From the NCBI GenBank assembly GCA_003557085.1, contig PWPR01000076.1:1-15953 (forward strand): a stretch of DNA of 15,953 nt, written 5' to 3'. A program made the translations under genes and the position numbers. Source of the DNA: Clostridia bacterium (GTDB lineage Bacteria; Bacillota; UBA994; PWPR01). The notes below the pieces were generated by a model. It did not search any database and was not told where the DNA came from. It was given only the letters and a program-made list of their open reading frames with translations. Positions 7,465 to 15,501 of the stretch are shown one piece after another (the first letter of the stretch is position 1; each line of letters begins with the position of its first letter).

Positions 7465-7722
7465 CTATCTTATATAATGGACATAAACATATATTAGAGA
7501 AAAAATCATAACAAAGCTTGTAGCAATTTCTTGATATAGTTCTTTTTTTGCTAAGCTATTTGAAATTACATAAATAAAAGAAAGCAAAATATTAAAAGCT
7601 AAAACTGAAATAAGAAGACAATTTTGCAAATATATCATATTAAGTCGCATCAAAATAATTGAAGCTATTGTAAAAGCTACAAGAGAAATTAAGGCGATTT
7701 GTATTCTTACTAATCTATTCAT
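7465..7722 (-). CDS. Small three-helix membrane protein of unknown function
   Basis: An 85-residue, strongly hydrophobic protein with three predicted membrane segments (about 5-24, 30-54 and 66-82), beginning MNRLVRIQIALISLV and ending YVYVHYIR. I recognise no family. It is more than a chance frame because it lies in the only long gap (7391-7850), has its own extended -10 promoter directly upstream, and is followed 27 bases past its stop by a hairpin with a T-run in its direction. ATG at 7722 has GGTGAT 4 bases upstream. In-frame ATGs at 7728 and 7734 would add two or four residues, and the one at 7734 would make a leaderless message. It is convergent with the murE cluster and divergent from the U32 gene. 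No catalytic motif is visible, and a conserved role cannot be claimed. Confidence 0.6.
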   Translation of the reverse strand: MNRLVRIQIALISLVAFTIASIILMRLNMIYLQNCLLISVLAFNILLSFIYVISNSLAKKELYQEIATSFVMIFSLIYVYVHYIR

Positions 7723-7739
7723 TGGCATCACCATTATCT

Positions 7740-7768
7740 ATTATATCACTTTTGCAAAAATGAGTGAA
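7740..7768 (-). promoter_or_regulatory. Extended -10 promoter for the small membrane protein
   Basis: On the minus strand TATAAT (7745-7740) is preceded by TG one base upstream, giving TGATATAAT, and TTCACT (4 of 6 matches to the -35 consensus) lies at 7768-7763 with a 17-base spacer. Transcription should begin near 7734-7733, only about 11 bases before the chosen ATG. Confidence 0.65.
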
Positions 7769-7790
7769 AAAATACTAAAAACATAATCAT

Positions 7791-7819
7791 TTTACAATAC
7801 TTTATTAGTATAATATAAT
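7791..7819 (+). promoter_or_regulatory. Sigma-A promoter of the U32-walRK-yycHI operon
   Basis: TTTACA (7791-7796) and TATAAT (7814-7819) are separated by 17 bases. A second TATAAT overlaps at 7809-7814. The predicted transcript starts about 25 bases before the U32 gene. No other convincing promoter is seen before walR. Confidence 0.75.
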
Positions 7820-7850
7820 TGGTTAGGATTAAGAGATTGGAGAAAATAAA

Positions 7851-10220
7851 ATGGAATTATTAGCACCAGCAGGCAGTATGGAGGCATTACGTGCTGCTTT
7901 ATATGCAGGCGCAGATGCAATATATCTAGGCGGTTCAAGTTTTAATGCAAGACAAAGTGCTGCTAACTTTACAATAGAAGAAATAAATCAAGCAGTGAAA
8001 CTAGCTCATGAATATGATTCAAAGATATATGTTACAGTTAACACCTTAGTAAATGAAAATGAGACTGCAGAGCTAGAAGAGTATCTTAAAGAACTAGCAA
8101 AGGCTAATATTGATGCTCTAATAATTCAAGATTTGGGAGTAGCAGAGATTGCTTCAAAAGTGGCTAGTAGTGTTGAAAGACATGCTTCTACTCAAATGGC
8201 GGTTCATAATAGTGCAGGTATAGAGTTTCTCAAGGAAAAAGGATTTACTAGAGTGGTCCTTGCTAGAGAGTTAAGCCTAGCAACAGTTAAAGCTATGCGT
8301 GAAAAGCATAGTGATATAGGTCTTGAGGTCTTTGCTCATGGAGCACTTTGTTTTGCTTATTCAGGACAGTGTTTAATGAGTAGTATGATAGGAGGACGCA
8401 GTGGTAATAGAGGTGCTTGTGCAGGGCCATGTAGATTACCTTATTCACTGTATCGGGATAATCAAAAATTAGAGCTTAAAGATAATTATTTAATGAGTAC
8501 TAAAGATTTATGTACTATAGAAGATATAGCTAAGCTTAAAGAGGCAAAAGTAGCTGCAATAAAAATTGAAGGTAGAATGAAAAGACCTGAATATGTTTAC
8601 TCTGTAGTAGCAGCATATAGACAGGCTTTAGATGATAAAAAAGTGACTAAAAACATGATAGATAATCTTAAAGAAGCTTTTAATCGAGACTTTACTAAAG
8701 GATTGATTTTTGGTGCTAAGCCACTTGATTTGCTTGCTACAGATAGGCCTGATAATAGAGGAGTAAGAGTAGCTGATATTGAAATCAAAGGGAATAGAAG
8801 GCAAGCGGTAGCTAAAACTCATTTATATAAAAATGATCTATTAGCTTATCGGCAAGGCGGAGTTACAAAAACTGTAACACTAAGCAAAGATATTCAAAAA
8901 GGACATTATATTAATCTAAAAGGGATCGACATTACTAACGACTTAGAGATTTCTAGGGTAAAGAGTATAAAGTCAGATAATGAGTTTAGTGAAATAATGC
9001 GACGTCCACGGGCTAAACATATTGTAAACTTTGAAATAAGAGTAGCAGAGGGAGAGCATATCAAGTTAATTGCTAGTGACAATTTAGGTAATAGCAAAGA
9101 GTTAAAAGGAGAAATGCTCTTGCCAAAAGCCCATACAAAAGCAGCTGATGAAGAATATGTTGTAAGTCAACTTGGACGTTTAGGAGGAACTATATATTCT
9201 CTAGGAGAGGTCAAAGTAGAAATTGAAGGTGAGCCGGCTGCACCTGCTAAAGAACTGAATAGTCTCAGAAGAGAAGCAATTGATAACTTACTAGCATTAC
9301 AAAGAAGTAAGTTTGCTTATGATATTGGTCATTCTAAAGAGATAAAAAGCATTAAAAAAGTAAAGAAAGCTTATGCAGGAACTTCTCTAATAGTTAGTGC
9401 TGAGAATATTGAAGAAGCAAGTGCCGCTGTTAAGGCTGGTGCAGACTTTGTAATATATGGAAGTGTTAAAAATCTGAGCTATTTCAAAGAAGATATAATT
9501 AATGCAAAAGAAATGCTTGGGGATAAGTTTATTTGGAGATGGCCAAGAATATCTCAAGATAGTAAAATTGATGCTTTACTCAATCTTTTCAAAGAGATAA
9601 AGCCAGAAGCAGTTTATGCTGATAATTTGGGTCAATTGCAAGCTTTGAAAAATAAAGGGATAAAACTAATCTCAGGAGCAGGATTATTTCCTATGAATAG
9701 TTTAGCTGCAAATCAGTTAGGTGATTTAGGAGCAGAAGTAGTAACGCTTTCTAGTGAATTAAATAAAGAGCAAATAAAAAGTATGCTTAAAAATGTTAGC
9801 ACGCAGCTTAATATGGTAGTTCATGAAAAAACTCTTTTGATGATAAGTGAGGCCTGTATTTTAGCTGGATCAAATCAATGTGCTCTTGAAGAATGTCAAA
9901 GAGTTGATTTTCATTTAGCAGATAGGTTAGATTATCAGTTTCCATTAGGGTTTGATGATAAATGCCGCTCTTACGTATACAATGGCCAAGACTTAGTACT
10001 GATTGATGAGTTGGCTGAGATAGTAAAAATGCAAATTGACAATGTGACTTTAGATCTTGGAGGTAGAGGTGTTGATGTAATATATAACTTAACAAGGTTA
10101 TATAAGCTAGCTCTGAATGAAGCAATAACTTATGGTAAAGTCAAAACAGATTTTAAAGATGAAATTATTAGTATTGTTAAAAATAACTTAACAAGAGGAC
10201 ATTGGCATCGTGGTGTCTAA
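7851..10220 (+). CDS. U32-family protein with DUF3656 (RlhA/YdcP-like)
   Basis: A 789-residue cytosolic protein. It opens with ELLAPAGSMEALRAAL and AGADAIYLGG, the U32 signature, and carries the cysteine-rich core with C167, C174, C190 and C194 (CFAYSGQC then GGRSGNRGACAGPC), followed by IKIEGRMKRPEYVY and FNRDFTKGLIFG. Residues about 300-490 correspond to DUF3656. Residues about 513-789 resemble the first U32 part again, with different cysteines (C669, C677, C682, C705). In E. coli the U32+DUF3656 protein RlhA hydroxylates 23S rRNA C2501, so an RNA-hydroxylation role with a metal or Fe-S centre is more likely than the old peptidase label. ATG at 7851 has TGGAG 8 bases upstream. It is the first gene of the probable operon, only 38 bases before walR with no terminator between. 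The family is secure; the substrate is inferred. Confidence 0.88.
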   Translation: MELLAPAGSMEALRAALYAGADAIYLGGSSFNARQSAANFTIEEINQAVKLAHEYDSKIYVTVNTLVNENETAELEEYLKELAKANIDALIIQDLGVAEIASKVASSVERHASTQMAVHNSAGIEFLKEKGFTRVVLARELSLATVKAMREKHSDIGLEVFAHGALCFAYSGQCLMSSMIGGRSGNRGACAGPCRLPYSLYRDNQKLELKDNYLMSTKDLCTIEDIAKLKEAKVAAIKIEGRMKRPEYVYSVVAAYRQALDDKKVTKNMIDNLKEAFNRDFTKGLIFGAKPLDLLATDRPDNRGVRVADIEIKGNRRQAVAKTHLYKNDLLAYRQGGVTKTVTLSKDIQKGHYINLKGIDITNDLEISRVKSIKSDNEFSEIMRRPRAKHIVNFEIRVAEGEHIKLIASDNLGNSKELKGEMLLPKAHTKAADEEYVVSQLGRLGGTIYSLGEVKVEIEGEPAAPAKELNSLRREAIDNLLALQRSKFAYDIGHSKEIKSIKKVKKAYAGTSLIVSAENIEEASAAVKAGADFVIYGSVKNLSYFKEDIINAKEMLGDKFIWRWPRISQDSKIDALLNLFKEIKPEAVYADNLGQLQALKNKGIKLISGAGLFPMNSLAANQLGDLGAEVVTLSSELNKEQIKSMLKNVSTQLNMVVHEKTLLMISEACILAGSNQCALEECQRVDFHLADRLDYQFPLGFDDKCRSYVYNGQDLVLIDELAEIVKMQIDNVTLDLGGRGVDVIYNLTRLYKLALNEAITYGKVKTDFKDEIISIVKNNLTRGHWHRGV

Positions 10221-10244
10221 TATGTATATTATTGAGTTTTTTAT

Positions 10245-10250
10245 GAGGAG
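10245..10250 (+). promoter_or_regulatory. Ribosome binding site that fixes the walR start
   Basis: GAGGAG ends at 10250, where an in-frame GTG begins. ATG at 10259 has an ideal 8-base spacer and gives the canonical N-terminus MSKILVVEDEE. Confidence 0.85.
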
Positions 10251-10258
10251 TGATTATT

Positions 10259-10951
10259 ATGTCTAAAATTTTAGTAGTAGAAGACGAGGAACTAATTGCT
10301 GAGATGATACAATTTAATCTAGAGAAGTCGGGTTATGAAGTTTTGGTTGTATATGATGGCTTGTCAGCAGTTCAAAAGGTAGAATCATTAACGCCTGATT
10401 TAGTTTTGCTAGACATAATGTTACCTGGTATCAATGGTTTTGAAGTCTGTAGGCAGATTAGAAGAGCTCATAATATGCCAATAATTATGCTTACAGCAAA
10501 AGAAACTGAAAGCGATAAAGTTCAAGGTTTAAAATTAGGAGCAGATGACTATATTACAAAACCATTTAGCCCTCAAGAACTTATTGCTAGAGTAAATGCC
10601 CAACTTAGAAGAGCAAATGTATTTAATAATCATTTAAATCAAAATCAAGATAAAATGATATTTGATGAACTAATTATTGACTGTAAAAAATATGAAGTTA
10701 CCAGAGATGGAGAAATTATCTCTTTAACAATAAGAGAGTTTGAACTACTTAATTTCTTAGCATCTAAACCGGAAGAAGTTTTCTCTAGGGAAGAGCTTTT
10801 AAGAGAAGTTTGGGGTTATCAAGAGTTCTTTGGCGATGATCGTACTGTTGATGTAACAGTTAGAAGACTTAGAGAGAAAATAGAAGAAGAGCCAAGCAAG
10901 CCTAAAAGAGTAATTACAAAAAGAGGAGCAGGCTATTATTTTAAAGGGTAG
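10259..10951 (+). CDS. walR: Response regulator WalR (YycF), OmpR/PhoB type
   Basis: A 230-residue DNA-binding response regulator, partner of WalK. The receiver domain shows the acidic pocket E8/D9, phosphoacceptor D52 (in LVLLDIMLPG), T79 (in IIMLTAKE) and K101 (in TKPFSP). The C-terminal winged-helix domain (about 130-229) has TIREFELLNFLA, SREELLREVWG, DDRTVDVTVRRLREKI and the closing TKRGAGYYF, all typical of WalR/PhoB proteins. Identity as WalR rather than another OmpR member rests mainly on the genes behind it: walK, yycH and yycI in the usual order. Known WalR targets in Firmicutes are autolysins and other wall-metabolism genes. It lies 38 bases after the U32 gene and 15 before walK, so it is probably transcribed with both. 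Confidence 0.95.
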   Translation: MSKILVVEDEELIAEMIQFNLEKSGYEVLVVYDGLSAVQKVESLTPDLVLLDIMLPGINGFEVCRQIRRAHNMPIIMLTAKETESDKVQGLKLGADDYITKPFSPQELIARVNAQLRRANVFNNHLNQNQDKMIFDELIIDCKKYEVTRDGEIISLTIREFELLNFLASKPEEVFSREELLREVWGYQEFFGDDRTVDVTVRRLREKIEEEPSKPKRVITKRGAGYYFKG

Positions 10952-10966
10952 AAGGATTTGAAATAG

Positions 10967-12913
10967 ATGAAAAAACGCAAACAAAGTATTCAGTGGCGGC
11001 TAGTTGTTATATATGTGCTTGTTATTGTAGCAGTTATGCAAGCAGTAAGCTTTTATTTAATAGGGGATATTGAGAAGATGCTTGAAAATAGTTTTGAGCA
11101 GACTCTTAGTAATACCTCTGAACTACTTGTGCAAAAATTAGCTAATCAATTAGACTCACCTGAGTATTTTGAGCCAGTGTTGTTAGATGAACTTAAATAT
11201 CAAAGACCAAATCCTGATTTAGCTCCAGAAACCCAAGATTATAATATCTTATTATTTGATAACGAGTTTAGAATGCTTTTTGGACCACAGGAATCCTATT
11301 GGGTGGATGATTTGTTGTTAAGGGTTGCTGAAGATGATATTGATTACCAATCAGCGATTAAGCAAGAACCCATCTCCGAAGTTAGATATCTAAACGTAGC
11401 TCAAAAAATCAGAAATGAAGAAGGACAAGTTGAAGGATATATCTATATCATCGCAGCTATGGAAGAGCAAGTTTACAGCAAAGTAAAAGATATTAGAGAT
11501 ATCCTTTTTGTTGGTACTGGTATTACGTTAGCAATTTCACTGATTTTATCACTAGCTTTAGCTAGAACTATCACCAAGCCAATTAAAGAATTGACTCATA
11601 GTGCTGCAGAAATGGCTAGAGGAAACTTCTCACAGCAAATTGAAGTTCACTCTGGTGATGAAATAGGGCAATTAGGTGAGATGTTTAACTCTATGGCAGA
11701 TCAGCTAAGCCAAACACTAGGCGAAATATCAAATGAAAAATCTAAAATGGATGCAATATTTACTTATATGAGTAATGGAGTAATAGCATTTGATATTACC
11801 GGAGAGCTATTACATATTAATCCAAGAGCTAAAGAGCTATTAGTTTTGCCAGAAGAAAGTGAAAACATAGTAGATGAAGTTATTGATAAATTAGAGATTG
11901 AAGATATAAATGAAGCAGTAACAAGTAATCGTTTAATTATTAAAGAAGTTAAGCTGCCTTATGATGGAGGCAGGATCGTGAGAATACAGCAAGCTCCATT
12001 TAAGCGTGAAGAGCAATTAAATGGTGTAATTATGGTATTAGAAGATATTACAGAACAGCAAAAATTAGATAGAATGAGAAGAGAGTTTATAGCTAATGTT
12101 TCACATGAGCTAAAAACTCCACTGACAAATATTCAGATTAGAATACAGACATTGCAAGAATATCTAGATCAAGTAGAATTAAATCCTAATGAGTTGATTA
12201 ATGCTGTTAGAGCAGGTTGGAGAATATTAGCTTATAGCGAGGAAGATGTTAAGCAAGTTTTACCTGAAGGCGCTGATTCTACGCATGATCTAACATTTAG
12301 CCAATTAAAAGAACTTTATACCTGGCAGATTAAGAAGCTTCAAGAATCTATGTTGCCAGTAATTGAAACAGAGACTAAACGGATGAGTAAACTTGTAAGA
12401 GACTTATTGCAATTATCTCAACTTGACTCAGAGCAAAATGGTTTAAACATGGTTAAGTTTAAGCTTAATGAACTTGTTAGTGAAGTAACTACTAGGCTTG
12501 ATTCCGTTGCAAATGAGAAAAATATTAATATTGTTTTTGTGGATGGGGACACAGCAGAGGTTAGAGCAGATAAAGACTCTATTGAGCAAGTATTAGTAAA
12601 TGTTTTGTCAAATGCTATAAAATATTCAAATTTAGAGCAAGAAGTTATCGTAAAGTTACGTAAAAAGAAGAAAGTGGCCGAAATATCAGTAATAGACAAT
12701 GGTATTGGTATCCCAGCTCAAGACTTACCTAGAATCTTTGAAAGATTCTATCGAGTAGATAAAGCTAGATCAAGACAAATGGGAGGAACAGGCCTAGGAT
12801 TGGCTATTGCAAAAGAGATAATTGAAGCCCATGGTGGCAAGATAGAAATCTTTAGTGAAGCTAATAAGGGTACTGAAGTTATATTCACTGTTCCTTTACT
12901 AGAAGGAAGTTAA
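10967..12913 (+). CDS. walK: Sensor histidine kinase WalK (YycG) with an enlarged DHp hairpin
   Basis: A 648-residue membrane kinase that phosphorylates WalR. In order: TM1 (about 12-32), an extracytoplasmic sensor domain (about 34-178), TM2 (about 179-200), HAMP (TKPIKELTHSAAEMARGNF, about 200-252), a PAS domain (about 258-362), HisKA with H380 in NVSHELKTPL, then HATPase with the N-box around 545-549, DNGIGIP (577-583), FERFYRVDKARSR and GGTGLGLAIAKEI. The unusual feature is roughly 50 extra residues (about 402-457) between the two DHp helices; family members have about 40 residues from the His to the ETERM motif, and here there are 94 to ETKRM (469-473). The frame is open throughout with no break. 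ATG at 10967 follows an in-frame TAG; the binding site AAGG is 11 bases upstream, a little far. It ends 4 bases before yycH. Confidence 0.93.
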   Translation: MKKRKQSIQWRLVVIYVLVIVAVMQAVSFYLIGDIEKMLENSFEQTLSNTSELLVQKLANQLDSPEYFEPVLLDELKYQRPNPDLAPETQDYNILLFDNEFRMLFGPQESYWVDDLLLRVAEDDIDYQSAIKQEPISEVRYLNVAQKIRNEEGQVEGYIYIIAAMEEQVYSKVKDIRDILFVGTGITLAISLILSLALARTITKPIKELTHSAAEMARGNFSQQIEVHSGDEIGQLGEMFNSMADQLSQTLGEISNEKSKMDAIFTYMSNGVIAFDITGELLHINPRAKELLVLPEESENIVDEVIDKLEIEDINEAVTSNRLIIKEVKLPYDGGRIVRIQQAPFKREEQLNGVIMVLEDITEQQKLDRMRREFIANVSHELKTPLTNIQIRIQTLQEYLDQVELNPNELINAVRAGWRILAYSEEDVKQVLPEGADSTHDLTFSQLKELYTWQIKKLQESMLPVIETETKRMSKLVRDLLQLSQLDSEQNGLNMVKFKLNELVSEVTTRLDSVANEKNINIVFVDGDTAEVRADKDSIEQVLVNVLSNAIKYSNLEQEVIVKLRKKKKVAEISVIDNGIGIPAQDLPRIFERFYRVDKARSRQMGGTGLGLAIAKEIIEAHGGKIEIFSEANKGTEVIFTVPLLEGS

Positions 12914-12917
12914 TATT

Positions 12918-14393
12918 ATGCTAGAAAGAATTAAGACACTTGTTTTAATTGCCTTAATAATTAGCAGCTTGATTTTTTCCTATGCTCTACTTTCAGGAGT
13001 AGGTCAGTATGATGCTTTACCTATGTGGTTAACTGAACTACCACGACTACATCTAGATGGCGAGGACCCAACTGAGGTCTTGCCTACTGAAATACTCTTG
13101 CCAGAGATTTTGGCTCCTGAGAGACTGGTGGAGCATTATGGAGGTACTAAACGTTTGTTTTATTTGACTACCAACGATTATTCAGTAGAAGTATGGCAAT
13201 ATGTAGATGAGATAATTAATCAAAACATGCAAGTTGAAGTTGCTAGGACTAATTCCAGTGCATACCAAAATGCATTAGCACAAGATGCTTGGGAGTTTAT
13301 TTTTGCAGGTGCATATCCTTTAGAGGTTTTATTTCCTTTTTGGCAAGATGTAGATAGTCCACATAGTACAAAAATTGATAGACTTGTCTTAACAGAAGGT
13401 TATATATATGCCAGACTTGTCTCTGGGAATGATTATTATCAGATTTCAATTGCAGATTTAGATATACCCACAAATCCTTTTGCTTTAATGAGAAGGTCTA
13501 ATAAAGGCGAGCATTATACAGTGTATGATGCTGGGATTAATAATGAGAAGATTACAAGAGGAGTATATTTAGCAGAGAATTTCTTAGCTAGATATAATAA
13601 TCTATTTCCAGAAATTTGGGTAGCACCTGAAAGATATGACAAAAACAGATGGTTGCCTAGATTTTTCTCTAATCCTAACTTAGTAAGAGAAATAGGATTA
13701 GGCAACGAAAGATATTATTTTTCACTGGGAGCAACAAGTTTGACATTGGATTTTTCTGGGTTTCCTCATTTAGATTACTCATACTCAATATTAGATAATG
13801 AAACACTTCAAAGTGTTAGTTATTATGAAGCAGTTGACAATTCGAGTATGTTTTTATCTGATAGAGAGATAAGTGTATGGCTAGACTTTAAACGTGGGGT
13901 AAGGCTAACTAGTGCAAGTACGCAAGACCAAGAAAGATATAGTTTTGAATATAGGAATTATGCAGATGCCTTAGATGTAGGAGTTCCAATACTTAGCAGT
14001 GACCCAGCTTTTAGGGTAACAAATGTTAAGGGTGTAGTTACGGACATGAAAAGGCATATCTGGCAGTATAGCAGATTTAATTATGTGCCAAAGATCGAAA
14101 TTGATGGTGCAGGAGCTATTGAAAGATTATCAAGTGATAGATTTAAAGTAGAGACTTGGTGGAATCCTCATGCTATTAAAGTAATTGATGAGTTTCAGAC
14201 ATATCAAAATGATGGATATTTTGTGGCTGATGTACACTTAGCGTACTATGTTCCAGATAATTTGTTCAGCGGAGCTTTTATATCTCCATATTGGACAGTA
14301 GTTCTATCAAATGGTAGAGAACATAAAGTAAGATTTTTTATTAATGCTATGACTGGATACTTGCCTAGCCAAAATGGCTTAGAGTTTAGATAG
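12918..14393 (+). CDS. yycH: WalK regulatory protein YycH
   Basis: A 491-residue protein with one N-terminal membrane helix (about 5-27, KTLVLIALIISSLIFSYALL) and a large extracytoplasmic part. In Bacillus, YycH and YycI sit in the membrane with WalK and dampen its activity; in Staphylococcus aureus they activate it. Sequence identity to YycH is low, as usual, so the call rests on topology, the YycH-like N-terminus and gene order. It is somewhat longer than the Bacillus protein. The C-terminus, PYWTVVLSNG then FFINAMTGYL, matches the pattern at the end of the adjacent YycI. The binding site AAGGAAG lies in the last codons of walK, and the next gene starts 13 bases after the stop, so walK-yycH-yycI are translated from one message. 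Confidence 0.82.
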   Translation: MLERIKTLVLIALIISSLIFSYALLSGVGQYDALPMWLTELPRLHLDGEDPTEVLPTEILLPEILAPERLVEHYGGTKRLFYLTTNDYSVEVWQYVDEIINQNMQVEVARTNSSAYQNALAQDAWEFIFAGAYPLEVLFPFWQDVDSPHSTKIDRLVLTEGYIYARLVSGNDYYQISIADLDIPTNPFALMRRSNKGEHYTVYDAGINNEKITRGVYLAENFLARYNNLFPEIWVAPERYDKNRWLPRFFSNPNLVREIGLGNERYYFSLGATSLTLDFSGFPHLDYSYSILDNETLQSVSYYEAVDNSSMFLSDREISVWLDFKRGVRLTSASTQDQERYSFEYRNYADALDVGVPILSSDPAFRVTNVKGVVTDMKRHIWQYSRFNYVPKIEIDGAGAIERLSSDRFKVETWWNPHAIKVIDEFQTYQNDGYFVADVHLAYYVPDNLFSGAFISPYWTVVLSNGREHKVRFFINAMTGYLPSQNGLEFR

Positions 14394-14406
14394 GTAGGGT
14401 GATATT

Positions 14407-15384
14407 ATGAATTGGTCAAAAGCAAAAACTATTCTCATCATTGCCTTTATAATACTCAATGCTTACTTAATAACTCAAGTTATCAATTTGCAAGAATCAA
14501 GAATTCCAGTAAGTGAATATACAGCAGTAAATGAAAGAGTAACTAATTTGATTTTAGATAAATATCAAGTGACTCCACCTGCTGAACTACCGCTAGGGAT
14601 TTCTCCAGTAGAGATGTCAGAGGTAGGATTTAGGGCTGTAGTTAAAGAAGAAATTGTAGCTAAATTATGGCCAGATAATCCTGGAGAGTGGATAGACGAG
14701 TTTATTTATTACAGTGATGGAGAATATCTCTTCATAGATGATGAAATGTTTTATTACCTTAATGAGACTTCTAGTGAGAGAAATATAGTTAATAAAGAGA
14801 CTGTAATGCATCATATTGATTTAGCCTTAGGGGATCCTAATTATCTTGACATTGTAGCCCCAATAATTCGAGTAAGCTTTAGAGATGCAACAAAGCTAGA
14901 TTTTGAAGGGTGGGTGCTAGAGAGCATTAACGAAACAGTCAAGGAAGAAGAAGTTTTCTATGACATTCTCTTCATTCAAGACATAGGACTTCCTGTTTAT
15001 GATGCAGGTAGTTACACTAAAATTAGAATGGATGTTAACGGTGTAATTACAGGTATAAAAAGAGCAACTCTGGAAAGAAAAGAGCAAGATAGAGATCTAA
15101 GAGAAATTATCACTGATTTGTTTGATTTTAAACCTAAAGTCAAAATTATTTCTGCAACTGAAGCTTTGTTAGCACTAGTTGTTAACAAAACCTTAGAACC
15201 AGGCAGTGAGATTAAAGATATTCGCTTGGCTTACTTTGGGTTGACTGAAAGTAATCTAATTGATGACCAAGCTATGCCTGAGGCGTGGCAACTCATTCCT
15301 GTCTGGAGATTGAGAATAATGACACCTGCTGGAAAAATTCACAATTATTACCTAAATGCTTATACAGGTGAAGTTGAGAAATAG
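14407..15384 (+). CDS. yycI: WalK regulatory protein YycI
   Basis: A 325-residue protein starting MNWSKAKTILIIAFIILNAYL, which is nearly the canonical YycI opening: a short cytoplasmic W-S-K-x-K motif leading into a single membrane helix (6-24). The rest is extracytoplasmic. It is expected to form a complex with YycH and the WalK membrane helices and tune kinase activity. It is longer than the Bacillus YycI of roughly 280 residues. The C-terminus, IPVWRLRIMTPAG then YYLNAYTGEVEK, is the most typical part. ATG at 14407 is preceded by TAGGGTGAT. It is the last gene of the operon. yycJ, the metallo-beta-lactamase gene that often follows, is absent, and murA comes next. Confidence 0.88.
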   Translation: MNWSKAKTILIIAFIILNAYLITQVINLQESRIPVSEYTAVNERVTNLILDKYQVTPPAELPLGISPVEMSEVGFRAVVKEEIVAKLWPDNPGEWIDEFIYYSDGEYLFIDDEMFYYLNETSSERNIVNKETVMHHIDLALGDPNYLDIVAPIIRVSFRDATKLDFEGWVLESINETVKEEEVFYDILFIQDIGLPVYDAGSYTKIRMDVNGVITGIKRATLERKEQDRDLREIITDLFDFKPKVKIISATEALLALVVNKTLEPGSEIKDIRLAYFGLTESNLIDDQAMPEAWQLIPVWRLRIMTPAGKIHNYYLNAYTGEVEK

Positions 15385-15413
15385 ATTTTTAAGAAAATAA
15401 GCTTTGTTTTAAC

Positions 15414-15458
15414 TGTAATTCATACATGAAAGTATGTTAAAATGTAATGTGTTGTAAA
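15414..15458 (+). promoter_or_regulatory. murA leader: extended -10 promoter with clustered TGTWAH half-sites
   Basis: TGTTAAAAT (15435-15443) fits an extended -10 (TG, one base, TAAAAT); no good -35 is seen. CATAC (15421-15425) and GTATG (15432-15436) form a small inverted repeat abutting the -10. TGTWAH hexamers, the WalR half-site pattern, occur at 15414, 15435, 15443 and 15453, all on the plus strand, but none has the canonical 5-base spacing. The rest of the 15385-15501 gap shows no clear terminator. Confidence 0.45.
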
Positions 15459-15488
15459 GAAAATGTATCCAGCGAAAAGAGTTGGATT

Positions 15489-15493
15489 GGAGG
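15489..15493 (+). promoter_or_regulatory. Ribosome binding site that fixes the murA TTG start
   Basis: GGAGG lies 8 bases before TTG at 15502. An earlier in-frame TTG at 15487 overlaps the site and cannot use it. Confidence 0.8.
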
Positions 15494-15501
15494 ATATAAT
15501 A

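Noticed and set aside
12170..12340. WalK extra segment as a frameshift, intein or mobile insertion
   Set aside because: The frame is continuous, base composition matches the flanks, no intein splice residues or terminal repeats are seen, and the kinase motifs on both sides are intact.
15394..15410. Hairpin AAAATAA-GCT-TTGTTTT after yycI as a terminator
   Set aside because: The stem is all A-U with one G-U pair and has no following T-run, so it is too weak to call.
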